The notes: generated from the sequence alone by a model not told the origin. A stretch of 64,000 nt of DNA from Liriodendron chinense (GCA_003013855.2 ML058588.1:1612001-1676000), one strand, 5' to 3'. Shown: positions 21,440 to 33,039, counted from the stretch's first letter. Program-made: numbers and translations.

Positions 21440-23346
21440 ATACTTCCCGTCAATGTTAGCCAACCTTTGATTGTCCTCAATTCTCTAGATAGCTTTGATC
21501 GGACCATATATACCTATCGGACAAGAAGAGAGATGATCCAGTGCTCTCAGAGCACTATAGGTTATAGTGTTCCTATTTGCATTGGGATACGTAGACAACT
21601 CAATTGATTGATCTCAACCATCCATTACTTCTCACAAGTTTGCATGTGCTACCACACAAATCTCACAGCAATCTGACAACCGTAACGCTATGATCGTTTG
21701 CCTTTAATATGGACGGTAAAGATCGTTTACACATAAAATAGATCCAATAAACAATTTGATCATTCTATTTGTTGGGGTCCACCACGGATTGCTTATGATT
21801 CTAAAGATTCACTTTCGTCATGCCATCCTAACATATCCGTCCGTAGCTCAAACAAAGGATGGTTACAAAATTACTAAGGACAAACTAAGGATGGATTGGA
21901 TCATCCAATAATGTAATTTTTGCATGGGAGCCAATAAAATATTTCTGGAATTAATTGACAGTTCAGATGGATTGATTAGACTATCTAAGTGACCAAATCC
22001 AACTAGGAGCACTATTACTCATTCCGGCCCTGATAGCCCATCGTGTGTTGCCACCTTCGATTGGATATATATGCTCATCAGGATTCTCTTTTATCGGACA
22101 ATCTCAACCATCTGGCGAGTGGCCAAGAAAATGGATTACCTTATCCATTATAGTGAAGGTAATGTATTGGACATCCATCACGTGGGTCCCACACGCATGG
22201 ACAGCCTTGCCATCTACACGTGAGGGCGCCTGCCAATACAAGCATGTGGGATCTTAGCTTTCCATCAGAGTGGACCACATTGATCAGATCATCCTTTCAT
22301 AACTAGATTGTTTCACTTCTCAGGTGATTTATAATTTCCAAAACAAAAGGGCGAGTAAAACATTATATTTTGTAGCCATCCATCTTTTACACTGGCCAGC
22401 CTGAGGAGTGAAACGGCCAAAGCCAGAAAACGTAAACAGTGTGGCCACCTAATGGTGAGTTGGATCTTTCACGTGTACCAAATTGGTACGTGTGGTTGGA
22501 ATGTGATAAACTAGTCGAATCCCGCATTTATGGTTAGAAATGTTCGGATCGTGCTTCTGCTCTTGCTATTTATGGATTGTCTTTTTTTATTTTTGCTTTT
22601 GTTTTTATTTTTGTTCTTGTTCTTGTTTTTTGTTTTTTTTCCTCACGGAATTAATGTCCACTTTTCGAAGTCCAACGGGACTCATATATGAGTCACTAAG
22701 ACTCGAGTCTGATCCAGTTTGGTACGCCATGAAACTCATCCGAGTAAACTCGGGCTCAATCGAGTCTAGTCAGTTTGGTACCACATGCAACTCAACCGAG
22801 TTGACTCAGACTCAGTTGAGTCTGATCTGAGTTTGCTCGATTTGTTCCCTCGGACTTGGCTTAGGATCAAAGGACTTAGCCGGTCGAAAAACCATGCTCT
22901 CGCATCCATTTTAGTGTGTCCAACTAATGAATTCGCTCACACAGCATCTGACGTTGGACTGAGTGATAATATCATATATGATGAAAGAGGTTAAAAAAAA
23001 AAAAAAAAAAAAATACTCACAAAAAGCAGTGGTAGCAATGATGCCAACGTTGAAAACTTCCTAGGGCCCACCATGCATGATGTTTATTTGGCACCCAGAG
23101 CCCACCGTTGTCTGCAATAGCTTTCTGTAAAACCTTCCTAGAGAAAGGATGATTCCTTCATGGTGTGACCCATTTAAAGAGTGGATCAGTTTGATTTTTT
23201 AGGTGAGTGATCTTCATGGTGAGGCCTCGCATTTGCATGGTACAGATGTCCTACAATCATGGTGTGTCAGCGGAAACGACAGGCTTGATCAGTTTTCATT
23301 CTCTTCTTATGTAATTTTCTCGACCATGTCTCTTTCATTTTTGTAG
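21440..23346 (+). other. Pseudogene intron, distal part
   Basis: About 21790-21930 matches the intact gene's intron at 38532-38670 ('TGATTCTAAA...', GATGGTTACAAAA, TTGATCATCCA-like words), showing that the two genes were duplicated with their intron. It also holds T-rich sequence (22540-22640), GACTCG-rich words (22660-22830), an A tract (22993-23013) and a faint foldback-repeat piece (23058-23240). The end TTTTTGTAG at 23346 is the conserved acceptor. Confidence 0.7.
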
Positions 23347-23544
23347 ACTGCTATGCTGGGCGGCTATGACACTGCATGGATCACCATGACGTGGACACTT
23401 TGCTTACTTTTGAACCATAGACACGTGATGAAGAAGGCCCAAGATGAGCTGGACAACCAGGTTGACAAGGATAGAAACGTCGACGAATCAGATATCAACA
23501 ACCTGGTCTACCTCCAAGCTATTGTCAAGGAAGTTCTGCGCTTG
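23347..23544 (+). pseudogene. CYP82-type P450 pseudogene, exon 2 remnant
   Basis: Encodes TAMLGGYDTAWITMTWTL through VYLQAIVKEVLRL, matching residues 311-376 of the intact gene. It includes the I-helix (GGYDTA, with Thr codon ACT at 23371-23373) and the ExxR motif (EVLR). Homology stops at 23544; the following codons (AKQGRLSC, then stop) are unrelated. PERF and the haem-binding cysteine are missing, so the copy cannot be functional. Confidence 0.93.
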
Positions 23545-24120
23545 GCCAAACAGGGGAGGCTGAGTTGTTGATGGTTGGTCCCCACTTTCCCAAATGGGTC
23601 TGATTTGTAAAGATTCCCTGCTTTCAATGCTTTTGGTTGGTCCCCACGGGTTCAGATGGGCTGTTTGAACGCCCATTCTAATCCAAGACTGGCCTGCTCG
23701 TGGTGGCTATGCTTACTATATGCACTTACTAATCTAGGGCTCCAGTTACGGGCCACTTGAAATATTTGGGTCTGGGCCTCCATCTAGTACATAACCATCC
23801 AATTCGCTACAGGTTGCAAGAATGGATACTTAATTTGCTAGAAAATTGGGCCGAGTTGGGCCCATGTCCATATCTGTGCTTGGGGCCCGGGTCCTTCGAT
23901 GGTGTACAGATCGACGATGATCAGGGCCATTGGTAAACTTCATGATCATCGAATCTACCATTGTGAGTTATGGACCATCCATTGTCTGGCCCATCAAACC
24001 AAGTCATAGAGTCTTCCTATGATCCTCACATACAGGAACTTACATCATACAACAGCCACTGTTTTGATGGAAAGATCTGATTTCGTACATATGTTCCATT
24101 TAGGCAGGAAGGGCAAGTAC
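23545..24120. other. Non-coding sequence after P450 truncation point
   Basis: No homology to the 3' half of the intact P450 and no recognised element. Two GGTTGGTCCCCAC motifs (near 23573 and 23635) form a short local repeat. Confidence 0.5.
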
Positions 24121-24485
24121 TTAGGCTCACTCACGTAGAATTAACAAACCTCTGATTTCCCCAATTAATTTATAATATCAATTTTATCTCTCCAGTTAAT
24201 AAAACTGAAATTTTCCTATGTAAGCTACGTTTTGAACAACAAGCCATTCATAATGTCCGTCTTCTTCTCATTTTGGTAGAGTTTCTTCTCTCCTCCTGGA
24301 TTAAGAATTATCACAGGGAAGAAGTGGGTGATCTCTCCCCTTTCCTCATGCACCAGCTATGTTGAACCTGTTTGTTTAGATTAAAACATCTGGTGTATTT
24401 GATTTTTTAATGGCCCAACATTGAGGCTCCCGATTCAAACAATACAGATTGAATACATATACGATATTGACAATCAGGTTAGCCA
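24121..24485. repeat. 365-bp direct repeat, copy 1
   Basis: Matches 24830-25195, from TTAGGCTCACTCACGTAGAA to CAATCAGGTTAGCCA, with few differences. The DNA between (24486-24829) includes two copies of a ~57-bp motif containing AGGGTTCA(A/T)GTGGCC (near 24618 and 24675). Confidence 0.85.
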
Positions 24486-24829
24486 GTAGCCATAGCTTGT
24501 CTTTGCCAAAAAGTCAGGAAATGCATGTTTTCCATCATGCCTTAAATTTCAGGCCCAAGCCCATCCATAAACTTAGCAAACAGACAACAAAGGTCTCTAG
24601 TGACAGAGAAACGACAGGGTTCAAGTGGCCTGAAATGAAATGGCATGGCATGACTGTTTCAAAGGAAACGATAGGGTTCATGTGGCCAGAAATGAAATGG
24701 AATGGCATAAGGTGCATCATGTCTGATGAATGCATCGAATCTTTTCTTATGTAACATCAGTCTGTCAAATCACCATTTGAATTAAAAGAAGTTGGGCACT
24801 CTAGAAAGGTGCCATTTTTGACTGTTTAA

Positions 24830-25195
24830 TTAGGCTCACTCACGTAGAAATAACAAAACGATTTTTTTCCCCAATTCATTTATAATATCAATTTTATTTC
24901 TCCCGTTAATAAAACTGAAATTTCCTTATGTAAGCTACGTTTTGAACAACAAGCCATTCATGATGTCTGTCTTCTTCTCAGTTTGGTAGAGTTTCTTCTC
25001 TCCTCCTAGATTAAGGATTATCACAGGGAAGAAGTGGGTGATCTCTCCCCTTTCCTCATGCACCAGCTATGTTGAACCTGTTTGTTTAGATTAAAACATC
25101 TGGTGTATTTGATTTTTTAATGGCCCAATATTGAGGCTCCGGATTCAAACAATCCAGATTGAATACGTATATGATATTGACAATCAGGTTAGCCA
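24830..25195. repeat. 365-bp direct repeat, copy 2
   Basis: Second copy of the 24121-24485 repeat. Copia gag sequence starts immediately after its last base, so its right edge coincides with the break that removed the 5' part of the copia element. Too unlike the 3' LTR at 28928 to be its 5' LTR. Confidence 0.8.
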
Positions 25196-25880
25196 CTATC
25201 AAACTTCAATCACTTTGGAAATATTTTGATAATTTACAAATGAAGGAAGGTAAGTCAATTCAAACTTACTTTTTTCGTGTTTCCGGCATTATTAATCAAA
25301 TTAGAAGTTATGGAGATACAATCCAAGATAAGAAAATTGTGGAGAAGATTTTAAGAACTCTCCTCGTCAAATTTGATCATGTAGTAAGTGTCATTGAAGA
25401 ATCTAAGGACTTATCTAAGTTAAGTTTACATGAGTTGATGGGTTCTCTTCAAGCACATGAACAAAGAATGAACAGGCTCATGGAGTAAAGCATAGAGCAA
25501 GCTTTTCAGTCCAAAATAAATATATTAGAAACGAAGAACTTGGAAGTAGAAAAGAGAAGTCAAGAAGCACATCTAAATCAAAGATGGCAATCTGGAAGAG
25601 GTCGTGGGAGGACAAACTTTAACCGTGGTCGTGGAAGAGGTAGAGGAAAGTCTGATTTCAACAATCAAAGAAATCCAAGAGGTAAAAAGCAAAATGATTC
25701 TCAATGCTCTATTTGCAAAAAATCTAATCACGTTGATAAGGATTGTTGGTACATCAAATGCAACATATGTAAAAAATCGGGCCACATAGATAAAGATTGT
25801 TGGTACAAGACAAAGAATGAAGCAAATTTTTCTGAAAAGATAGAAAAAAAATTATTTTATTCATGTTTGAATAGTTAAGA
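25196..25880 (+). pseudogene. copia gag with two zinc knuckles
   Basis: Gag frame from LQSLWKYFDNLQMKEGKSI to ELMGSLQAHEQRMNRLME, then an Arg/Gly-rich stretch and two consecutive CCHC knuckles: CSICKKSNHVDKDC and CNICKKSGHIDKDC. The knuckles are near-copies, so one arose by internal duplication. Stop codons at 25486-25488 and 25876-25878 break the frame. Confidence 0.82.
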
Positions 25881-27410
25881 AGAATTAAATGATATTTGGT
25901 ATTTGGATAGCGGTTGCAGAAACCATATGACAGGAAATCAGAGTTGTTTTGTTAATTTGAATGAAAGAGTGTAGTCTCAAGTAAAGTTTGGAGATGAAAG
26001 CTTCAAAATATTGAAGGAAAATGACTTATAGCCATACAAACAAAGGGAGGTAATTCTAAACGTATCCATGATGTTCTTTATGTTCCTAGCTTAGCTCAAA
26101 ATTTGCTAAGTGTTGGACAATTGATTCAAAAAGGATATACGGTCAACTTTGATAAAGATGAATGTGTGATTTTGGAGAAGAAGAATAAGCAAATTTTGGT
26201 AAGAGTGAAAATAACATCAAACAAGGTTTTCCTCTTAACATGCCACTAAAAAGAAATGTTGCATTAAAATTTGAAGAAGTTGATGAAACCTGGTAATGAC
26301 ATTTAAGATACGGCCATTTAAATTTCAAAGGCCTAAAATTGTCGAAGTAGAAGAATATGGTCATTGGTCTATCTTTTATTAGCAAAGAAGATAAAGTTTG
26401 TGAATGTTGCATCTACAGAAAATTTCACAGGCTGCTTTCACAAGTTCATCATGGAGAGCAAAAGCTCCTCTTGAACTTGTACATGCTGATATTTGTGGCC
26501 CTACGCAGACACCGTTTCTTAACAAGAAAAGATATTTTCTACTATTTGTTGATGATTATAGCAGGATGATATGAATATATTTTCTTGAACAAAAGTCAGA
26601 AGCTTTCACCATTTTTCTTCAATTCAAAACATTTGCGGAAAAACAAAGCGGCTAATTCTTAAAGGTTCTAAGAACGGATTGTGGTGGAGAATTTACATCG
26701 AAAGAATTCTAAAATTTCTGCAAGTCAAATGGCATCAAAAGGGAGTTGACAGCCAGATACACTCCACAACAAAATGGTGTGGCGAAAAGGAAGAACCGAA
26801 CAGTCATAGAAATGGCTCGGAGCATCCTCAAAGGCATAGGATTTCCAAATGATTATTGGGCGGAAGCTGTACACACGGCGGTCTACATCCTCAATAGATC
26901 TCCAACAAAAGAAACAAGGAACATGACAACATATGAAGCATATCATCAGAAAAAGCCATCGGTAAAATATTTTAAAGTTTTTGGATGCATTGCATATGCT
27001 CACATTCCATCATAAAAAGTAAAAGAAAAGTTCGATGAAAAGGGAGAAAAATGTATATTTATTGGCTATAGTGAGGACTCTAACGCCTACCTCCTTTATA
27101 ATCCCACTTCTGGTAAATTAGTGATTTCCAGAGATGTGGTTTTGATGAAACAATATGATGGAAATGAGATGAGAAACAAGATTAAGTTCCAAAGACATTT
27201 GAAGAACTTGAAATTATACCAAAGGCGACTCAAACTCCATGTTCTCCTCCACCAAGCCTTACCACACCAAATTCAAGTAGGTTTTCAAGCTCATCAAGTG
27301 GCTTTTCATCAAATTCTAATTCACCTCCTAGGAAGGTACGTTCTCTAAGAGAAATTAATGATACATGTGATGTTGCCTTCTTTGCATGTGAGCCATAGAA
27401 ATTTGAAGAA
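25881..27410 (+). pseudogene. copia protease and integrase
   Basis: Protease motif WYLDSGCRNHMTG follows the knuckles. Integrase motifs: VHHGEQKLLLNLYMLIF region (shifted frame), RTDCGGEFTSKEF and YTPQQNGVAKRKNRT. The catalytic Glu of the D,D-35-E set is Lys here (AAA, 26785-26787). Several frameshifts and stops occur between 26000 and 26745. Confidence 0.82.
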
Positions 27411-28933
27411 GCAGTAAAACAAAAAGCATGGATTAAAGTAATGAATGAAGAAATTGTAGTTATTGAGAAGAATCGCACATGGGAGCTCATTGATCGGCCC
27501 AAAGGAAAAGATATCATTGGCTTGAAATAGATTTACAAGATCAAGTATATTGAAGACTGATCAATTCAAAAGCACAAGGCTCGATTGGTGGCGAAAGGCT
27601 ATTCTCAACAACAAGGTATAGACTTTAATGAAACTTTTGCTCCTGTCGCTCGTATGGAAACTATAAGGTTTTTTTTAGCTCTTACGACTCAATTAAAATT
27701 ACAAGTCTTTCAATTTGATGTTAAATCGGCATTTTTCAATGGAGAAATTGAAGAAGTATATGTTGAGCAAACACAAGGTTATGTAGTGAAAGGAAAAGAA
27801 GAAAAAGTATATTGACTCAAGAAAGCACTATATGGGTTAAAGCAAGCACCAGGAGCATGGAATAGAAAGATCAACAAGTACTTTCATCAAAATGGCTTCA
27901 AAAGGAGTCCAAGTGAGCCATCCTTATATGTGAAGAAAGAAGGTACACATGATTTTCTTATTGTTTACATTTATGTTGATGACTTGATCTATACTAGCAC
28001 CAGTACAAAGATGATAGAAGAATTTAAGGGGGCGATGATAGAGGAATATGAAATGACCGATCTTGGCCTTATGAGATACTTTCTTGGTATCCAAGTAAGG
28101 CAAAATCATGGCGAAATATTTATTTCACAAGAAAAGTATGCTAATGATCTCTTAATGAGATTCAACATGTTGAAATGCAAATCCATTACAACTCCAATGG
28201 CTACAAATTAGAAGTTGTCAAAGAATGATGAAGCACAGAAGGTTGATGCTTCAATTTGCAGAAGCTTAGTTGGTTCGTTGATTTATCTTTCAAATACAAG
28301 GTCAAATATTGTACATGCAGTCAGCTTGGTCTTGAGGTTCATGAGTGAGCCTAACAAAAATCATTTTGAAGCTACAAAAAGAATCTTAAGGTACATCCAA
28401 GGGATTAAAAGCTATGGTATCAAATACTTAACAGAAGAAGATAATAGGCTTATTGGATTCACAGATAGCGACTGGGTAGGATCGGTTGATGATAGAAAAA
28501 GTACTTCGGGATATGTATTCTGCATGGGATCAAAAGTTGTCTCATGGTCATCAAAGAAGCAAAAGACAATTGCGTTATCATCTACCGAAGTAGAGTATAT
28601 TTTAGCCACTGGAGCAACATGCGAAGCTATATGAATCAAAAGGATTTTGGGCGATTTATAAAATGAACAAAAATCGAGTACTTTTATTTTCTACGACAAT
28701 ATGTCAGTAATTGCCATGACAAGGAATCCAGTCTTCCATAGTTGATCAAAACACATCGAGTTACGACACACTTCATTAGAGAGTTAGTTGAAGAAGGTCA
28801 AATTGAATTGAAGTTTTGCAAGTCAGAAGATCAGCTTGCAGATATTTTCACCAAGCTTGTGACTACAGAAAAGTTCATTAAATTCAAAAAAATGATGGGT
28901 GTACAAGATTTTCAAATTAAAGAAGAGTGTTGA
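27411..28933 (+). pseudogene. copia reverse transcriptase and RNase H
   Basis: RT blocks NRTWELIDRPKGK, KARLVAKGYSQQQGIDF, FDVKSAFFNGEIEEVYVEQ, YGLKQAPGAWN and the active site IYVDDLIYTS. RNase H follows (FTDSDWVGSVDDRKSTSGY, IALSSTEVEYILATGATCEAI, EDQLADIFTK). Stops near 27529, 27559, 27814, 28209 and 28632 split it, mostly without changing frame. Confidence 0.87.
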
Positions 28934-29283
28934 AATATAATTTGAAAATAAAATAAATATTTTGAAAAAGTCTAAGAAACATCTAGAAATTAAGAGTCTC
29001 CTAGTCTAGTCTAGAAGGTGTCATTTAGTCTTCCTAGGGTATTAAATGCATAGGGAGGTGTAGAGACTTTTAGAGCTCCTAAATCATTTATGTAATTTGT
29101 ATTTCCCATGTATGTAGAATCTTCTCTATGGGTCTATAAATAGGCCAACGGTCCATTAGTGGCAATCAAGCTTAAAAGCTCAAAGCTTACAAGTCTTGTA
29201 CCACCATTTCAAGTTAAAAAGAAATACATTTTAGGAACAATTTTCTTCTCTCTTTTGTACCTTCTTCTCCCTCTTCCCTAACA
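28928..29283 (+). repeat. 3' LTR of second copia element (356 bp)
   Basis: Starts TGTTGAAATATAA after a purine-rich tract (AAAGAAGAG) and ends CTTCCCTAACA. A TATA box (TCTATAAATAGGCC, near 29131-29144) lies inside. There is no palindrome array, unlike most other LTRs here. The 5' partner is missing. Confidence 0.83.
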
Positions 29284-29487
29284 GTGCCACCCCAACCTCA
29301 CCCAGCATGGTGCGGCCCTGACCATGGGACTTAACCGATAGAGCAGTCGGTTGGGTAGGCTTGCCCTGGGTATGAAACTGATATGATGTTAGATGTCCTT
29401 CATCGGGGTAATCCTTGAGGAAGTTCATCAGGCCAAGTCTCTCGAAATTCGTTTAGCAAAGTGCAGAGGCTTAGGGGAATAACATTG

Positions 29488-30051
29488 CTAGCTCCTGGAG
29501 TCTTCTCCCTTTACCACCATGGCGTATATATCTCCCGTCTCCTTTGCTTCCTCGAAAAATTCTTTTATGGCAAGGAGCGTGTTCCCCTCCACTACGGGAG
29601 TCTTGGGGCCGCTCTCTGGTGCTATAGGAGTGAGGATTCGTTTCCTTCCATCTTTCACAAAGATATACATATTGTCACGCCCTCGACGGGTAACATCTCG
29701 GTCCGACTGCCATGGTCGCCCGAGAAGTAGGTGGCATGCTTCCATATCAATCACGTCACACAAAACTTCCTCCTTGTTACTCCTACCAATTGAAATTGAA
29801 ACCATACATTGATCAGTTATCTTAGTGTCGTTGACCTTCTTGATCCAACCAATTGAACACGATGCTGGGTGCTTTATGGTTGGCAACTGAAGATTGTCCA
29901 CCATAACCTTGGACACCATATTCTCGCTGCTTCCACTATTGATGATGATGTCACAAATCTTTTCGTTTATAGTGCAACGAGTGTGGAATATGTTATGACG
30001 TTGAGGATAGGTTTCTAGTCTCGGGGTGTAACATAAACGTCGAACGGTCAA
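29488..30051 (-). pseudogene. gypsy aspartic protease
   Basis: The 187-codon open frame contains the retropepsin-like domain: CDIIINSGSSENMVSKV, GWIKKVNDTKITDQC and the conserved CHLLLGRPWQSDRDV. The catalytic Asp is Asn (NSGS; complement of 29938-29940), so the enzyme is inactive. Protease normally matures the Gag-Pol polyprotein. Confidence 0.82.
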
Positions 30052-30160
30052 GGACTCGCCATGGTCTTAATCTTTTAAGTTGGTGTCATAGTCGTCATCT
30101 TCACTGGCTTACTCATACTCGTCTAGCTCAGGCTCACCCTCGACATAATATTCTTCTTCA

Positions 30161-30189
<29 letters not shown>
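30161..30189. repeat. Poly-C tract (29 C)
   Basis: A pure run of C inside the gag/PR linker of the gypsy fragment (poly-Gly codons on the - strand). The length may be unreliable because such runs are prone to sequencing and assembly error. Confidence 0.85.
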
Positions 30190-30191
<2 letters not shown>

Positions 30192-30229
30192 ATTCCTCAT
30201 TTGTGGTTAAATTAGTCGCAAGGCACTAT

Positions 30230-31337
30230 GGATACGCATTGAATAAGTGGCCCAGCTAGCCATATCGCCAACAATGGTTCGGCCTATGACGAGCATATGG
30301 ATTTGGTGCTTGGTTCAGTCTAGCTGTGGAAGACACATTGCGCTGAGGCCTAGATGGACCGCTCCCTCGGTACTCGGTGCGCGATTGTTGGGGTAGGTTG
30401 AACTTATCCACCAACGGGTTCCTTTCCTTTAGCTTGGGGTTCTTCCTGAATCGCAACGGTATTAGGAGCGCGGGGTGAAGGGTATGTACGCGCAAGAATC
30501 CCTAAGTCTCCACACATGTAGCGTATTGTAACGCATCTTCCATTGTTCAAATCGGTTGCATCTTTACTTGGTTCTGGATATTGTTCCTTAGGCCGCCAAT
30601 AAACCTTGCAGTCTTCTGAGTATCCGTTTCTAATAGATCATTACGGGTGGCTAGCCGGTTGAATTCGGCTGCATATCCTTCAACGGTTCTATTGCATGAA
30701 AAGCAGTTCTGATTCTACTGGAAGAGGAGTTGTTCATAGTCGCGAGGTAAAAAGAGCGATCTCAAGAGTTGTCGCATCCTGGGCCACGACCAGATGGGTA
30801 ACTTGTTCTGTCAAGTTTGAGAAAGTTGTAATTGCTCCCACCATGAGGAGGCACCCGACTTCACCTTGTATGCTACAAGCTTCACCTTCTTCTTCTCCAG
30901 AACTTCTCCACTTCCATTAGCCAATCTAGACATTCTTTTATACGCAACAACCCATAGAAAGCAGGAAGTTTAACTTTACCTATGTAGCCATGCTTGACGC
31001 GATCTCCACAGTCATTACCATGTGCATGCTGCTGCATGAGGATATACTCTACTTGTCGTCGTTACCATCGAAATTTGCTACATTTAGCTGATGCCTACGG
31101 GTTGGAAGAGCTAGACGAAACAACGAGTTATTCCACACAGCAAGTGCTGGCGGCCCTGCTTCGCCTTAGGCTTAACGTGGGGCCAATGACTCTGCGATCT
31201 AATTGAGAGACTCTTGCAGTCCTTGCATAGACGTCTCAAACGATCTTTGGAGAGCATATATCCATCCTCTCCGCTAGATACTGCATCCCCTGATCACCGT
31301 CAGTGGATTATTGCCACATCCATTGCTAGATGCCATC
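30230..31337 (-). pseudogene. gypsy gag remnant with damaged zinc knuckle
   Basis: The - strand from a start near 31337 (MASSNGCGNN) covers the gag core, heavily broken, and ends in a PNHCWRYG...LGHLFNA knuckle-like region near 30245-30290. The second Cys of CCHC is Tyr and a stop interrupts the motif. Confidence 0.65.
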
Positions 31338-31367
31338 TTTCCAAGGTTGTTCCTTGCTCTAATACTA

Positions 31368-32038
31368 ACTTGGCGTAGCCGTAGGTAGAATGAGATTGAT
31401 CATTGTCTCTCTTGTAGGATAATTGATCCAAATCCACATACCTATCGGGAATCATCAATTGATCTTCCTTAATTTCTCAAGGGGCATTCGAAGAACACGA
31501 GCAAACAAAGAAGAACTATAGAGAATAGTATTAAAGATGATGGATAATCCATCAGAATGACTCAAAAGCAAGTTTAAATATATTCTTAAACCCTAATCTA
31601 CACAACCAAGGAGTCCTAATTAAACTATGAAAGAAAATCTAACTAAAACGGAAGAAATATGTTAAAAAAAAGTTCACGCATAAGTCTGCGCGCTAGTCGA
31701 TCGGTCGGCAGGGAGCCTCAACCAGTCGTGGATGAGCCCCAACTGTCCATCTTGTTCAGCCATTTCCAGGGGAATTTAAGACCGGCCAGATGATTGGTCG
31801 TAAGCTTGGTCGATCGGTCGGGCGACCGGTAGTGATCGGTTCAGGACAATCTAGTGAGTTGAGCTGTTTCCTGGGGAATTTTCGGCCAGTATGCGGACTG
31901 GTCATGTTCGATGGACAACCGATCGTTAGACCCTGTTTATCCTTCAATTTACTGAGTCTTTTCTTCTTTGGAGTCTTCCGTGGGTCCTTTCTTTGGTCCA
32001 TCTTCCTCATATAAATTTGCGCAACCTCCTCTACATCA
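31368..32038 (-). repeat. 5' LTR of gypsy fragment
   Basis: Bounded on the left by the primer-site region and on the right by TACATCA (TGATGTA on the - strand). It contains CGATCGGTCGG, GACCGGTAG and GACCGGCC palindromes (31690-31930) upstream of a TATA-like stretch (complement of about 31571-31583). Boundaries are inferred; the 3' LTR is not in the window. Confidence 0.6.
31690..31930. repeat. Palindrome cluster in gypsy U3
   Basis: Degenerate CGATCGGTCGG, GACCGGCCAGA, GGTCGGGCGACCGGT and TGATCGGTTC cores about 30-60 bp apart, upstream of the TATA-like box in LTR orientation. Confidence 0.6.
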
Positions 32039-32084
32039 GCTCCCTACCCCATCCAAGTTGTCAGTGCGAACCCTTACAATGGGG

Positions 32085-32420
32085 CTTGATGTATGTGCTG
32101 TATATCCATGCTGTTCATATGTTTTACGACATCTAGTGTAAGGTAAAAAAATGAATCAAATCCAAGCCTCAGGTGGACCAGTCCACAGGGAGCAATGATT
32201 AACCATAAAAACTTCTCGTGAGCCCTGAGAAGTTTTTAATGGTAAGCATTCAATGATCACTGTTTCTTATTGTGTGGTCTCCTAGAGATTTGGATCTGCT
32301 TCATTTTTTTATCCTCAAGCTCGATCTAAAATCTTCTTGGAAAAATGGATGAATTGAGTGGATATACAACACATACGGTCAGGGGCCTCACCAACTACAC
32401 TGTTATGCCGCCCTCACCGG
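32085..32420. repeat. Foldback-type repeat
   Basis: Both arms are present: left with ATCCATGCTGTTCAT, CCTCAGGTGGACCA and CACAGGGAGCAATGA; right with ATTGTGTGGTCTCC, GATTTGGATCTGCTTCATTTTT and a GAGTGGATA edge. The centre is short. Diverged. Confidence 0.65.
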
Positions 32421-32514
32421 ATCCGCGCCCCAAGTAGCACGTGTTTTCTCCATTGTCACACGAATAGCTCAAACACGCGGTTTTGAGAGGAAGTAGACTG
32501 CCTCCTATCCCCAC

Positions 32515-32945
32515 CTCTCCAGGACTCTATGGGGCCACGATGATGTATGATTTTCATCCACACCATCCATCCATTTTTCTAGATCATTTTAGAGCATGAG
32601 CCCAAACATTGAGGAGATGCAAGGCTCAAGTGGACGACACCTTTGGAAGCAATGGTGATAACGATGCCCAAAGTTGAAACCTTCCCATGGCAGCCGCCAT
32701 GATGTTTATTTTCCATCCAACCTATTTAAAAGTTCACATAAATCTGGATTACAGGAAAACATAAATGTCAGCTTGATCCAAAACTTCTTTGGCCCTCAAG
32801 AAATTTTAAATTGTGGGCGTTCAGACCCCACTGTGTGGTCCACTTGAGCCTTGAATCTGCCTCCTTTTTTTTATTCATACACTGAATTGGTCGGGGGAAT
32901 TGATGAACGATGTGGATAAAACCCATACATTACGGTGGGCCCCAA
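32515..32945. repeat. Foldback-type repeat, complete
   Basis: About 430 bp. The left edge TATGGGGCCACGATGATGTATG is mirrored by the right edge 'CATACATTACGGTGGGCCCC'. The arms carry GATCATTTTAGAGCATGAGCCC and TGAATCTGCCTCC respectively, and the loop holds TTTATTTTCCATCCAACCTAT. Non-coding; no transposase. Confidence 0.7.
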
Positions 32946-33039
32946 AGAGTTCCTGCCTCCCTGTCGAAGGGGCAGGACAATCCGCTTCCGTTTTGAACAG
33001 GTTGGTGATTCATCTTCTTCACTCGTGGCCCTCATTTAC

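Larger units (their letters stand above)
25196..29283 (+). mobile_element. Ty1/copia element, second family, 5' truncated
   Basis: Begins within gag, continues through zinc knuckles, PR, INT, RT and RNase H and ends with a 356-bp 3' LTR. The 5' LTR, primer site and gag start are missing. It is broken by many nonsense and frameshift mutations. Its LTR and protein motifs differ from the Tnt1-like pair at 6629-18302. The right end abuts a gypsy RT fragment at 29284, suggesting insertion there. Confidence 0.88.
29284..32038 (-). mobile_element. Ty3/gypsy fragment (5' LTR, gag, PR, RT start)
   Basis: On the - strand: 5' LTR (32038 to about 31368), degenerate primer site (near 31354-31366), gag from about 31337, a zinc-knuckle region, aspartic protease (29488-30051) and the very start of RT (about 29284-29440). 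It is cut at 29283 by the copia 3' LTR. The LTR begins TGATGTAGAGGAGG on this strand, like the LTR of the 19480-21439 fragment, so both are probably one family. Confidence 0.78.

Noticed and set aside
24121..25195. The 365-bp direct repeat as the 5' LTR of the second copia element
   Set aside because: It does not match the 3' LTR at 28928-29283, and gag follows without a primer site.
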